Assembly (NCBI GenBank): GCA_017308345.1
Contig: JAFKFE010000437.1
Coordinates: 1 to 6,600, forward strand
Length of the DNA: 6,600 bases
From: Alphaproteobacteria bacterium
GTDB lineage: Bacteria; Pseudomonadota; Alphaproteobacteria; Rhizobiales; Rhizobiaceae
Direction: 5' to 3'
Both the position numbers and the translations under genes were made by a program. Below are positions 1-5,069 of the stretch, piece after piece. Numbering within the stretch: position 1 is the stretch's first letter; every line of letters starts with the position of its first letter. The notes beneath the pieces are model-generated. The model was not told where the DNA came from. It did not search any database and worked only from the letters and a program-made list of their open reading frames with translations.

Positions 1-168
1 GGCGGCGAACAGCGGCGGGCGCAGGGCGAGGCCGCATTCGACAGCATGCGGGGAAGCGCCGAGGACATGGAAGCGCAACTGATAGCCAAGGTGCGCGAGA
101 AGCCGGTGACGTCGCTGGCGATCGCGGCGGGCGTCGGTTTCCTCTTCGCCCTGCTTTCCCGCCGCTAG
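1..168 (+). CDS. DUF883 / ElaB-YqjD-type membrane-anchored protein, C-terminal part
   Basis: The reading frame is open from the first base of the window and ends at TAG 166-168, leaving 55 residues; the start lies upstream of the window. The visible part has a polar, charged helix (EDMEAQLIAKVREKPVTS) followed by one glycine/alanine-rich membrane helix (LAIAAGVGFLFALLSRR) ending in Ser-Arg-Arg. A charged coiled region, a Pro before the helix, a Gly-rich single TM and a terminal arginine pair are the signature of the ElaB/YqjD/DUF883 family. In E. coli these are tail-anchored inner-membrane proteins that bind ribosomes in stationary phase; whether this copy does so is inference. The next gene encodes a holin-superfamily protein, as in the E. 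coli yqjD-yqjE pair, which supports the call. The two are very probably one operon. Confidence 0.75.
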   Translation, partial: GGEQRRAQGEAAFDSMRGSAEDMEAQLIAKVREKPVTSLAIAAGVGFLFALLSRR

Positions 169-174
169 CCGCAG

Positions 175-639
175 ATGGATACGCTTGCCTCGCTGATCTC
201 GGCCCTTGCCTCGGGCGAGGCCAAAGCCGCCTTGCAGAAGGCGCGGACCGCGGCAATCCTTTACGGGCTTGCCGCCGTTCTTGCCCTGTGCGGCGTCGGC
301 TTCCTCGTCGGCGCAGCCTATATCTGGCTGGCGGCGCGCTTCGGGCCGCTCGCGGCCAGCCTCGGCTTCGGTGTCGGGTTTCTGGTGATTGCGGGGCTCG
401 TCCTCGTCATCCACAAGCTGGCGGCCGGCGCACGCGCCAAGCGGCGCGCGCGCGAGCGGCAGGCCGACGTGACGGCGATGGGCATCGCGGTCGGGTTGAG
501 CCTGCTTCCCGCGTTGCTCAGGAGCAAGGCCGGGCTGGGGGCGGTTGTCGCGCCCGCTCTCGCGGTCGTCGCCTACGCCATATATCGTGAGAACGCCAGG
601 CCCGGGCCGCCAAACGCGGACCCGGAGGAAAGGCCCTAA
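175..639 (+). CDS. Phage-holin-superfamily III (YqjE-like) small membrane protein
   Basis: A 154-residue protein starting at ATG 175, six bases after the preceding stop. There is no good Shine-Dalgarno sequence, so translational coupling to the DUF883 gene is likely. It has a short amphipathic N-terminus (1-27), a first membrane helix (about 28-53), a second (about 58-82), a strongly basic loop (85-95, RAKRRARER), and a weaker hydrophobic stretch (about 101-136) before a Pro-rich polar tail. Two helices with a basic cytoplasmic segment fit the putative holin superfamily III (PF07332, YqjE). Despite the name, these proteins are commonly chromosomal next to DUF883 genes and are not evidence of a prophage; nothing else here is phage-like. 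The cellular role is unknown; membrane or stress physiology is inferred from the partner gene. Family assignment is from topology and context, not from a conserved catalytic motif. Confidence 0.7.
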   Translation: MDTLASLISALASGEAKAALQKARTAAILYGLAAVLALCGVGFLVGAAYIWLAARFGPLAASLGFGVGFLVIAGLVLVIHKLAAGARAKRRARERQADVTAMGIAVGLSLLPALLRSKAGLGAVVAPALAVVAYAIYRENARPGPPNADPEERP

Positions 640-746
640 GCCGATGCTTGCCCGGGATGCGGACCGCTACTGACTCTGACCGCTGACCGGCGGCGATCTG
701 CCTGGTAGCAGTGAGGCAGCTTCCGGGCGGAAATCCGGGGAATTCA
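640..746. other. Convergent intergenic region, no clear terminator
   Basis: This is the 107-base gap between two converging genes. It holds one weak inverted repeat, CTGCCT (698-703) and AGGCAG (714-719), with a 10-base loop, and a 4-bp TTCC/GGAA stem at 721-732. Neither is followed by a T-run on either strand. I see no gene and no convincing intrinsic terminator here. Confidence 0.5.
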
Positions 747-1631
747 TCAGGCGGCTTTTGCCTGCGCGCTGCTTGAGGGGACGAGCACCTTCAGCGCGCC
801 GGGATGTATCTCGATCGTGGTTTCGCGCTCGAGCTTGACCAGTTCGCCGTCGAGGACTGCGCTGAACTTCCTTGTCCGGGAGTGTATTTTCAGCACAACC
901 TTATCGGACTCATGGACTTCAACATGCGCGCTCTGGCGCAACCGCCCCCGCAAAATATCGAGCAGCAGCTTTGCCAGATGATGACGCCGGCGCGCTACGC
1001 TCACATAGATGCCGAGCACGCCTCCGGAAGGGTTGTCGGCATAGGGCAGGTGGCCTTCGCCGAACAGATTGTTGCTGATGCCGATGGCGAGGCTAACCTT
1101 GAGAGCGGGTGGGCTCTTGATCGCTGCCCATGCGGCGCGCACGGAAGCCTGCATTTTTCCGAAACGTGATCCGAAATCCATGGTCCGGCGCAGTTGCACC
1201 ATCCTGGCATGCATGCCGACCGAGAACTGATGCACGAAAGGCCGGCCGTTGGCACTCGCCATGTCGACGGTCATTACCTCGCCGTCGGCAAAGGACTGCA
1301 GCGCCTCTTCCAGCGTCTGCGGAATGCCTAGGCCGCGCGCGAACAGGTTCATCGTCCCGGCAGGCAGAACGGCCAGCGCCTTCTTTTTGTTCATGAGAAG
1401 GGACGCCGCGGTGGAAATCGTGCCATCGCCGCCTCCGGCAAGAACGACGTCGACATTGCGCTTGGCAATGGCCTTTTCGAGGGCAGCCGCGATATCGCGG
1501 CCGGCAACAACATCGATCTCGACCGAGTGCCCAGCCGCTTCGAGCGTTTCTCGTATCCGGCCAGCAAACGCGTCCAGGTCGAGGGTGCGTAAAGTCTCCC
1601 CGTCCCGGTTCAGAATCGCAGCAAATCGCAT
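747..1631 (-). CDS. Diacylglycerol/lipid kinase family protein (YegS/DgkB-like)
   Basis: This 294-residue protein matches the usual length of bacterial lipid kinases. The DAGK catalytic domain (PF00781) covers about residues 1-130. It has the nucleotide-binding loop GGGDGT at 66-71, after VDVVLA, and the second signature LPAGTMNLFAR at 89-99. The C-terminal beta domain carries LDGE (260-263), whose acidic residues correspond to the conserved catalytic Asp-Gly-Glu of DgkB/YegS. The enzyme should transfer phosphate from ATP to a lipid alcohol such as diacylglycerol at the inner face of the membrane; the substrate cannot be read from sequence. The start at 1631 is preferred over an upstream in-frame ATG at 1733. 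It has two GGAG motifs just upstream, matches where the family begins (MRFAAILN), and leaves an EcfG-type promoter (1674-1698) upstream rather than inside the gene. It is transcribed divergently from the PRC-barrel gene, which has its own EcfG-type promoter. Confidence 0.88.
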   Translation of the reverse strand: MRFAAILNRDGETLRTLDLDAFAGRIRETLEAAGHSVEIDVVAGRDIAAALEKAIAKRNVDVVLAGGGDGTISTAASLLMNKKKALAVLPAGTMNLFARGLGIPQTLEEALQSFADGEVMTVDMASANGRPFVHQFSVGMHARMVQLRRTMDFGSRFGKMQASVRAAWAAIKSPPALKVSLAIGISNNLFGEGHLPYADNPSGGVLGIYVSVARRRHHLAKLLLDILRGRLRQSAHVEVHESDKVVLKIHSRTRKFSAVLDGELVKLERETTIEIHPGALKVLVPSSSAQAKAA

Positions 1632-1637
1632 GCTCCA

Positions 1638-1641
1638 CTCC
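1638..1641 (-). promoter_or_regulatory. Ribosome binding site deciding the lipid kinase start
   Basis: On the minus strand GGAG occupies 1641-1638, six bases before the ATG at 1631, and a second GGAG lies at 1636-1633, one base before it. The competing ATG at 1733 is preceded by AAAAAGCC, which is not a Shine-Dalgarno sequence. Confidence 0.65.
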
Positions 1642-1673
1642 GTCTTCGGGCCGAGCGCCCGGCCGCAGGCGGC

Positions 1674-1698
1674 AACGAAAAGGCCGCGCAAAGGTTCC
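1674..1698 (-). promoter_or_regulatory. EcfG-type (general stress response) promoter of the lipid kinase gene
   Basis: Read on the minus strand, GGAAC (1698-1694) is followed by exactly 16 bases and then CGTT (1677-1674). This matches the alphaproteobacterial EcfG/RpoE2 consensus GGAAC-N16/17-CGTT with no mismatch. Transcription would begin about seven bases downstream, near 1667, leaving a leader of roughly 36 bases before the ATG at 1631. The spacer contains a run of Ts just upstream of the -10 element. The site lies inside the longer kinase reading frame, so it also argues for the shorter start. The match is seen directly; regulation by EcfG is inferred. Confidence 0.7.
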
Positions 1699-1742
1699 CC
1701 GGAAGAACGGGAATCCCGGGCGGCGCGAGGCATGGCTTTTTG

Positions 1743-1767
1743 GGAACAACGCCTCGGTCACGACGTT
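1743..1767 (+). promoter_or_regulatory. EcfG-type (general stress response) promoter of the PRC-barrel gene
   Basis: GGAAC (1743-1747), a 16-base spacer, then CGTT (1764-1767): an exact match to the EcfG consensus, pointing toward the gene at 1860. The predicted transcript start is near 1774, giving a leader of about 85 bases. PRC-barrel protein genes are recurring members of EcfG regulons in Rhizobiales, which fits. Its -35 element lies 45 bases from that of the divergent kinase promoter, so the two do not overlap and could be used together. Confidence 0.75.
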
Positions 1768-1859
1768 GTGAAACTGTCGAACAAGCCGGGTTGGGCATCC
1801 GCGCCAAGGCGCGATGGTCAAGACACGGCATGCATGAATCAGGCATGAGGAGAGATGAT

Positions 1860-3236
1860 ATGATCCGCACGCTCTTTGCGACCACTGCGCTCGCGACATT
1901 GCTTGCAACCGGCGCATTTGCGCAAACCGCAACGCCGGCTCAGGCCCAGGCTCCGGCAGCCGAAAGCCCGGCGCCCGTGGCGCCCGCCGACGGTGCTCTG
2001 ATGACCAACATCATCGGCGAGTCCGTTTATAACGGCAGCGGCGACGACGCCCAGAACATAGGCAAGGTCGACGATGTGGTGTTCGATTCCACCGGCAAGG
2101 CCAAATCCGCCATTATTGGAGTAGGCGGGTTCCTTGGTGTCGGGAAAAAGGATGTGGCCTTCGATTACAGCAAGCTCGAATGGGCCGAAAAGAATGGCGA
2201 CCGTTGGCTGGTGGCCAAGACCACCAAGGAGGAACTGAACGCCCAACCGGCCTTCGACAGCAAGGCTTATGGTGCCGAGGCGGCGCAGTCCACCGATGCC
2301 ACGCAGCCGGCGGCGACCGATTCCGCAGGCACGCAGAAACAGGCGGCTTCGCAACCGGCCCAGCCGGTGAAGAAGGCGGATGGCAATCTCGTCTCCAACA
2401 TCATGGGCGAGTCGGTCTATAACGGTACCGCGGACGACGCCCAGAAGATCGGCGACGTGAAGGACATCGTGCTCGCCAAGGACGGCAAGGCGGAATCGCT
2501 GGTGATCGGCGTTGGTGGCTTCCTCGGCATCGGCACGAAGAACGTCACCTATGACTTTACCAAGGCAAAATGGGCGGAGAAGAACGGCGACCGCTGGCTG
2601 GTGGCGGAGACGACGAAGGAGGAACTGCAGGCGCAGCCCGACTTCAACCGCAAGGCCTATGATCCGGCGCCCGGCTCGTCGACGACCCAGAACAACGCTC
2701 CTGCGGCGACCACGCCCGCGGTAGTGTCTTCGGACACGACTTCCGACAAGGGGGCAAAGCCGGCAGAGCCCGCCAAGTCGACCGCTGAAAACGAACCTCC
2801 GACGCCGCCAGCCCAGAGCACGGCCGAGAACAAGCCCGCCGATAACGGCGTCGCCGCAGCACCCGACCAGACCGAAACCGCATCCATCGACAAGTCGACG
2901 CTGACCGAGATGCCCATGGGCAACATCCGAGTTGACGATCTGAAGGGCACCACTGTCTACGGCGCTAACGATGCCGAGATCGGTTCGATCGGCGACGTCG
3001 TGTTGACGCCCGACAACAAGCCGGACGCGGTGGTCATCGACGTCGGCGGCTTCCTCGGCATCGGCGCAAAGGAAGTCGCGGTCGGCATGGACAAGCTCAA
3101 ATTCATGACGGACAAGGACGGCAAGAAATACCTCTACACCAATTTCACCAAGGAGCAGCTCGAGAAGCAGACCGCCTACGACAAGGGCAGCTACGCCGAG
3201 AAGCGCGACCAGCAGCGCATGATCTTCAGCGATTGA
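1860..3236 (+). CDS. Exported protein with three PRC-barrel domains
   Basis: A 458-residue protein. ATG 1860 is chosen because GAGGAGA (1847-1853) lies at ideal distance and the product then opens with a clean signal peptide: Met-Ile-Arg, a hydrophobic core, and a likely cleavage site AFA|Q at 21/22. A Pro/Ala/Gln-rich linker leads to PRC-barrel domain 1 (about 45-138), a linker (139-174), domain 2 (175-268), a long Pro/Thr/Ala-rich linker (269-350) and domain 3 (354-445). All three share the core VGGFLG(I/V)G. Domains 1 and 2 are near-copies 130 residues apart and share WAEKNGDRWLVA, TTKEEL and AQP; domain 3 is diverged and lacks the tryptophans. PRC-barrels occur in RimM, photosynthetic reaction centre H subunits and many stress proteins, usually as protein-binding modules. 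The location is probably periplasmic. No catalytic residues are evident, and the binding partner is unknown. An EcfG-type promoter lies upstream. Confidence 0.88.
   Translation: MIRTLFATTALATLLATGAFAQTATPAQAQAPAAESPAPVAPADGALMTNIIGESVYNGSGDDAQNIGKVDDVVFDSTGKAKSAIIGVGGFLGVGKKDVAFDYSKLEWAEKNGDRWLVAKTTKEELNAQPAFDSKAYGAEAAQSTDATQPAATDSAGTQKQAASQPAQPVKKADGNLVSNIMGESVYNGTADDAQKIGDVKDIVLAKDGKAESLVIGVGGFLGIGTKNVTYDFTKAKWAEKNGDRWLVAETTKEELQAQPDFNRKAYDPAPGSSTTQNNAPAATTPAVVSSDTTSDKGAKPAEPAKSTAENEPPTPPAQSTAENKPADNGVAAAPDQTETASIDKSTLTEMPMGNIRVDDLKGTTVYGANDAEIGSIGDVVLTPDNKPDAVVIDVGGFLGIGAKEVAVGMDKLKFMTDKDGKKYLYTNFTKEQLEKQTAYDKGSYAEKRDQQRMIFSD
1992..2663 (+). repeat. Internal tandem domain repeat in the PRC-barrel gene
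   Basis: Two repeat units of 94 codons, 1992-2273 and 2382-2663, start exactly 390 bases (130 codons) apart and can be aligned without gaps. Shared blocks include GESVYNG, DDAQ, IGVGGFLG, WAEKNGDRWLVA and TTKEEL. The 36-codon linker between them is Ala/Gln/Thr-rich. A third, diverged unit lies at about 2919-3194. The pattern suggests a relatively recent duplication of unit 1 or 2 added to an older two-domain protein. Confidence 0.85.
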
Positions 3237-3253
3237 GGCGGACCACACCAACC

Positions 3254-3289
3254 GAGAGAGCCCGCGCCTGCCGTGGCGCGGGCTCTCTC
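3254..3289. terminator. Bidirectional hairpin terminator between convergent genes
   Basis: A perfect 15-bp stem, GAGAGAGCCCGCGCC (3254-3268) pairing with 3275-3289, with a 6-base loop TGCCGT. It starts 17 bases after the PRC-barrel stop. On the other strand its last base pair overlaps the sulfatase TGA (3290-3288), so it can serve both genes. There is no T-run on either side, so release may need Rho or depend on the GC-rich stem alone. Confidence 0.75.
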
Positions 3290-4856
3290 ATGTCGCGGAG
3301 GAAGGCCGGCCGGCGACATAGCCGGCCACCCCGTCTTCCGTCAGTTCCGCCAATGCCAGCGACTGATCGAGGTGAGCAGCACGCCAGGCGAGCATCCTCT
3401 CTGCGAACTCAAGCCGCCTCGACAGATAGGCCGGATCGTTGGCGACGTCGCGGAGCTCGCCCGGATCTTGCGCCAGGTCGTACAGCAGCGGAGGCAGGCC
3501 GCCGCCGAAATGGACGTATTTGAAGTCGGCCGTGCGGATGACGGCCAAGTTGCAGTCGCGCGACTCCATGCCGAAATGGCGTTCCGCTTCGCCGCCGGCG
3601 ATCGTGCGGAAATCGAATTCCCAATGCGCGGCGTCGCGCCATCCGGCTGGCGTCTCGCCATCAAGCCACGGTGCGAGCGATCTGCCGTCAAGATGATGCC
3701 GCGGCGCGGCACCGATCAATTCGAGCAAGGTCGGAAAGACATCGACAGCCTCGGTGAAACGGTCGACGGATGAACCGGCCGCGGTTCTCCGGCGCGGGTC
3801 GCGGATGATCAGCGGTATGTGGTAGCTGGCGTCGAAGAAGCCGCCCTTGCCGAGCATGAAGTGGTCGCCCATCATTTCGGCGTGGTCGGAGGTGAGCACG
3901 ACGGCGGTGTCGTCCCATGCGCCTGCCTCGCGCAGTTCCCGCCAGATGCGGCCGAGCTGCGCGTCGACCTCCGAAATCATGCCATAGTAGATCGCGCGGA
4001 TACGGCGGAAATTCTCCTCGCTCCAGTCCGGCACGCCGCCCTCCATGCCCGGAACGAATTTCGCTCTTTTCTGGAGGGCGAGATCGTAGGCGAGATAGGG
4101 GTGGCATGCGGCTTCGGCCTGCCGGTCCGCCGCGCGCTTGAAGGCAGGACCTTCAGCCGGATCGTACATGGTGTTGTAGGGTTCCGGCACGATGAAAGGC
4201 GGGTGCGGGCTGATAAAGGAGATATGCGCGAACCACGGCGCGCTCTTCTCCTGCTCGCCGAGCCAGCGGATGAATTCGCCGGCCAGGAAAGCGGTCGGCG
4301 TCTGGTCCTTCGAATAGACCGGCGGCGCGTTGGTCACGTCGCGTTCCGCCTGGCCGCTGGCCGGACGGTGGATATCCGGGCTGCCGGCGCCCGTGTCGAT
4401 GCCTTGTGCCTTGAGCCATGACAGCCACTGCTTCTGATGCTCGGGCAGGGCCTGACGCACGGTGAAGCCGGGCAGCACGCCCTCATAGCTGCGCAGGCGC
4501 GGGTCCTCTGCCGCAAGCCGGCGCGGGTCGAGCGAGACATCGGTGTAGCCGAACAAGGTGGGGTCGTAGCCCGCCGCGCGCGCCGCAAGCGCGATGTTGC
4601 CATGGCGCGCATCGAGCGGCGTGCCGTTGCGGCAGACGCGGTTGTTCATCTGGTAGAGGCCGGTGTAGAGGCAGGCGCGGGCCGGCGAGCAGGGTGCTGC
4701 CCCGCCATAGTGACGCCGGAAAAGCACGCCCTCGGCGGCAAGCGCATCCGCATTCGGCGTCCTCACGACCGGATGGCCGGCCGCCGACAGGCAATCGCCG
4801 CGCCACTGGTCGCAAGTGATGAGGAGAACATTCGGGCGGCGAGGCTGGTTGTCCAA
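3288..4856 (-). CDS. Sulfatase / phosphonate monoester hydrolase-like alkaline-phosphatase-superfamily enzyme
   Basis: With a TTG start at 4856 the protein has 522 residues, close to the rhizobial phosphonate monoester hydrolases (about 514). It has the metal-binding NVLLITCDQ (Asp16, Gln17), the formylglycine motif CSPAR (Cys56-Arg60) followed by ACLYTGLY, Asn77 in NGTPLD, Tyr104, PHPP with His218, SDHAE (Asp324, His325) and LGK (Lys337). These match the PMH active-site set in order and spacing, and the C-terminal KYVHF and LYDLAQDPGE blocks are also PMH/sulfatase-like. It should hydrolyse phosphonate, phosphate or sulfate monoesters or diesters after conversion of Cys56 to formylglycine; the exact substrate is not predictable. 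No maturation enzyme lies in the window. No signal peptide is seen, so it is probably cytoplasmic. Oddities: SDHAE instead of the usual SDHGE, and Asp106 where PMH, as I recall it, has Thr. It is convergent with the PRC-barrel gene and divergent from the dioxygenase gene. Confidence 0.88.
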   Translation of the reverse strand: MDNQPRRPNVLLITCDQWRGDCLSAAGHPVVRTPNADALAAEGVLFRRHYGGAAPCSPARACLYTGLYQMNNRVCRNGTPLDARHGNIALAARAAGYDPTLFGYTDVSLDPRRLAAEDPRLRSYEGVLPGFTVRQALPEHQKQWLSWLKAQGIDTGAGSPDIHRPASGQAERDVTNAPPVYSKDQTPTAFLAGEFIRWLGEQEKSAPWFAHISFISPHPPFIVPEPYNTMYDPAEGPAFKRAADRQAEAACHPYLAYDLALQKRAKFVPGMEGGVPDWSEENFRRIRAIYYGMISEVDAQLGRIWRELREAGAWDDTAVVLTSDHAEMMGDHFMLGKGGFFDASYHIPLIIRDPRRRTAAGSSVDRFTEAVDVFPTLLELIGAAPRHHLDGRSLAPWLDGETPAGWRDAAHWEFDFRTIAGGEAERHFGMESRDCNLAVIRTADFKYVHFGGGLPPLLYDLAQDPGELRDVANDPAYLSRRLEFAERMLAWRAAHLDQSLALAELTEDGVAGYVAGRPSSAT

Positions 4857-4862
4857 GATCGT

Positions 4863-4868
4863 CTCCTT
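4863..4868 (-). promoter_or_regulatory. Ribosome binding site supporting a TTG start for the sulfatase
   Basis: On the minus strand AAGGAG (4868-4863) lies six bases before TTG at 4856-4854, the strongest Shine-Dalgarno in this region. The product then begins just before RRPNVLLITCDQ, where PMH-family proteins normally begin. The in-frame ATG at 4913 would add 19 residues (MACNADDF...), has no such site, and places this AAGGAG inside the coding sequence. Confidence 0.7.
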
Positions 4869-4929
4869 GTGAGGCGCCCAGATGGAACGGAAATCATCCG
4901 CGTTGCAAGCCAATGCCGGTGATGGATTG

Positions 4930-4956
4930 GTGAACGTATTTCGAGCAGTCGTTCAC
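4930..4956. promoter_or_regulatory. Inverted repeat GTGAACG-N13-CGTTCAC, candidate operator
   Basis: Perfect 7-bp arms (4930-4936 and 4950-4956) sit in the divergent gap between the sulfatase and dioxygenase genes. The size fits a dimeric repressor of the TetR or MarR type; MarR-type quinone sensors (MhqR) control related dioxygenases in Bacillus. No regulator gene is in the window, so the assignment is inference. The spacing (14 bases between GAAC and CGTT) does not fit an EcfG promoter. Confidence 0.35.
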
Positions 4957-4963
4957 TATTACG

Positions 4964-4981
4964 ACACAGTCCATTCTGTGT
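4964..4981. promoter_or_regulatory. Inverted repeat ACACAG-N6-CTGTGT, candidate operator
   Basis: Perfect 6-bp arms (4964-4969 and 4976-4981) with a 6-base centre, about 30 bases downstream of the other inverted repeat. A weak promoter-like pair directly follows: TTGCCC at 4982-4987 and CTATCC at 5006-5011, spaced by 18 bases. A protein bound here would abut the -35 element of the dioxygenase gene. Arms this short can arise by chance. Confidence 0.3.
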
Positions 4982-5069
4982 TTGCCCGCTTTGCCGCCGG
5001 CCTGCCTATCCTCATATTGGCGTGGACAGCGGCGGGGGCCGCGCAAGAACAAGGGAAGGAGCACGAATC

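Noticed and set aside
175..639. Evidence of a prophage from the holin-like gene
   Set aside because: Holin-superfamily III proteins next to DUF883 proteins are ordinary chromosomal genes, and no other phage gene, attachment site or repeat is present.
698..719. Possible terminator CTGCCT/AGGCAG between the holin-like and kinase genes
   Set aside because: The stem is only 6 bp with a 10-base loop and no T-run on either strand.
1632..1733. A 34-residue N-terminal extension of the lipid kinase
   Set aside because: The extension contains an EcfG-type promoter, lacks a ribosome binding site and is not part of the kinase fold.
1746..1769. Inverted repeat ACAACG-N12-CGTTGT as a separate operator
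   Set aside because: It overlaps the EcfG promoter elements, whose AAC and CGTT parts create a partial palindrome by themselves, so no extra binding site is needed to explain it.
1801..1812. Short palindrome GCGCCAAGGCGC in the PRC-barrel leader
   Set aside because: Five-base GC-only arms are expected by chance in DNA of this composition, and nothing nearby suggests a role.
1839..3251. A 470-codon minus-strand open frame opposite the PRC-barrel gene
   Set aside because: It is a codon-bias shadow: the sense strand has a signal peptide, three recognisable domains, a ribosome binding site and a promoter, while the antisense product is Arg/Gly/Leu-rich without any recognisable motif.
4884..4904. 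Possible third EcfG promoter (GGAAC ... CGTT) upstream of the dioxygenase gene
   Set aside because: The spacer is 12 bases rather than 16-17, which is incompatible with the consensus.
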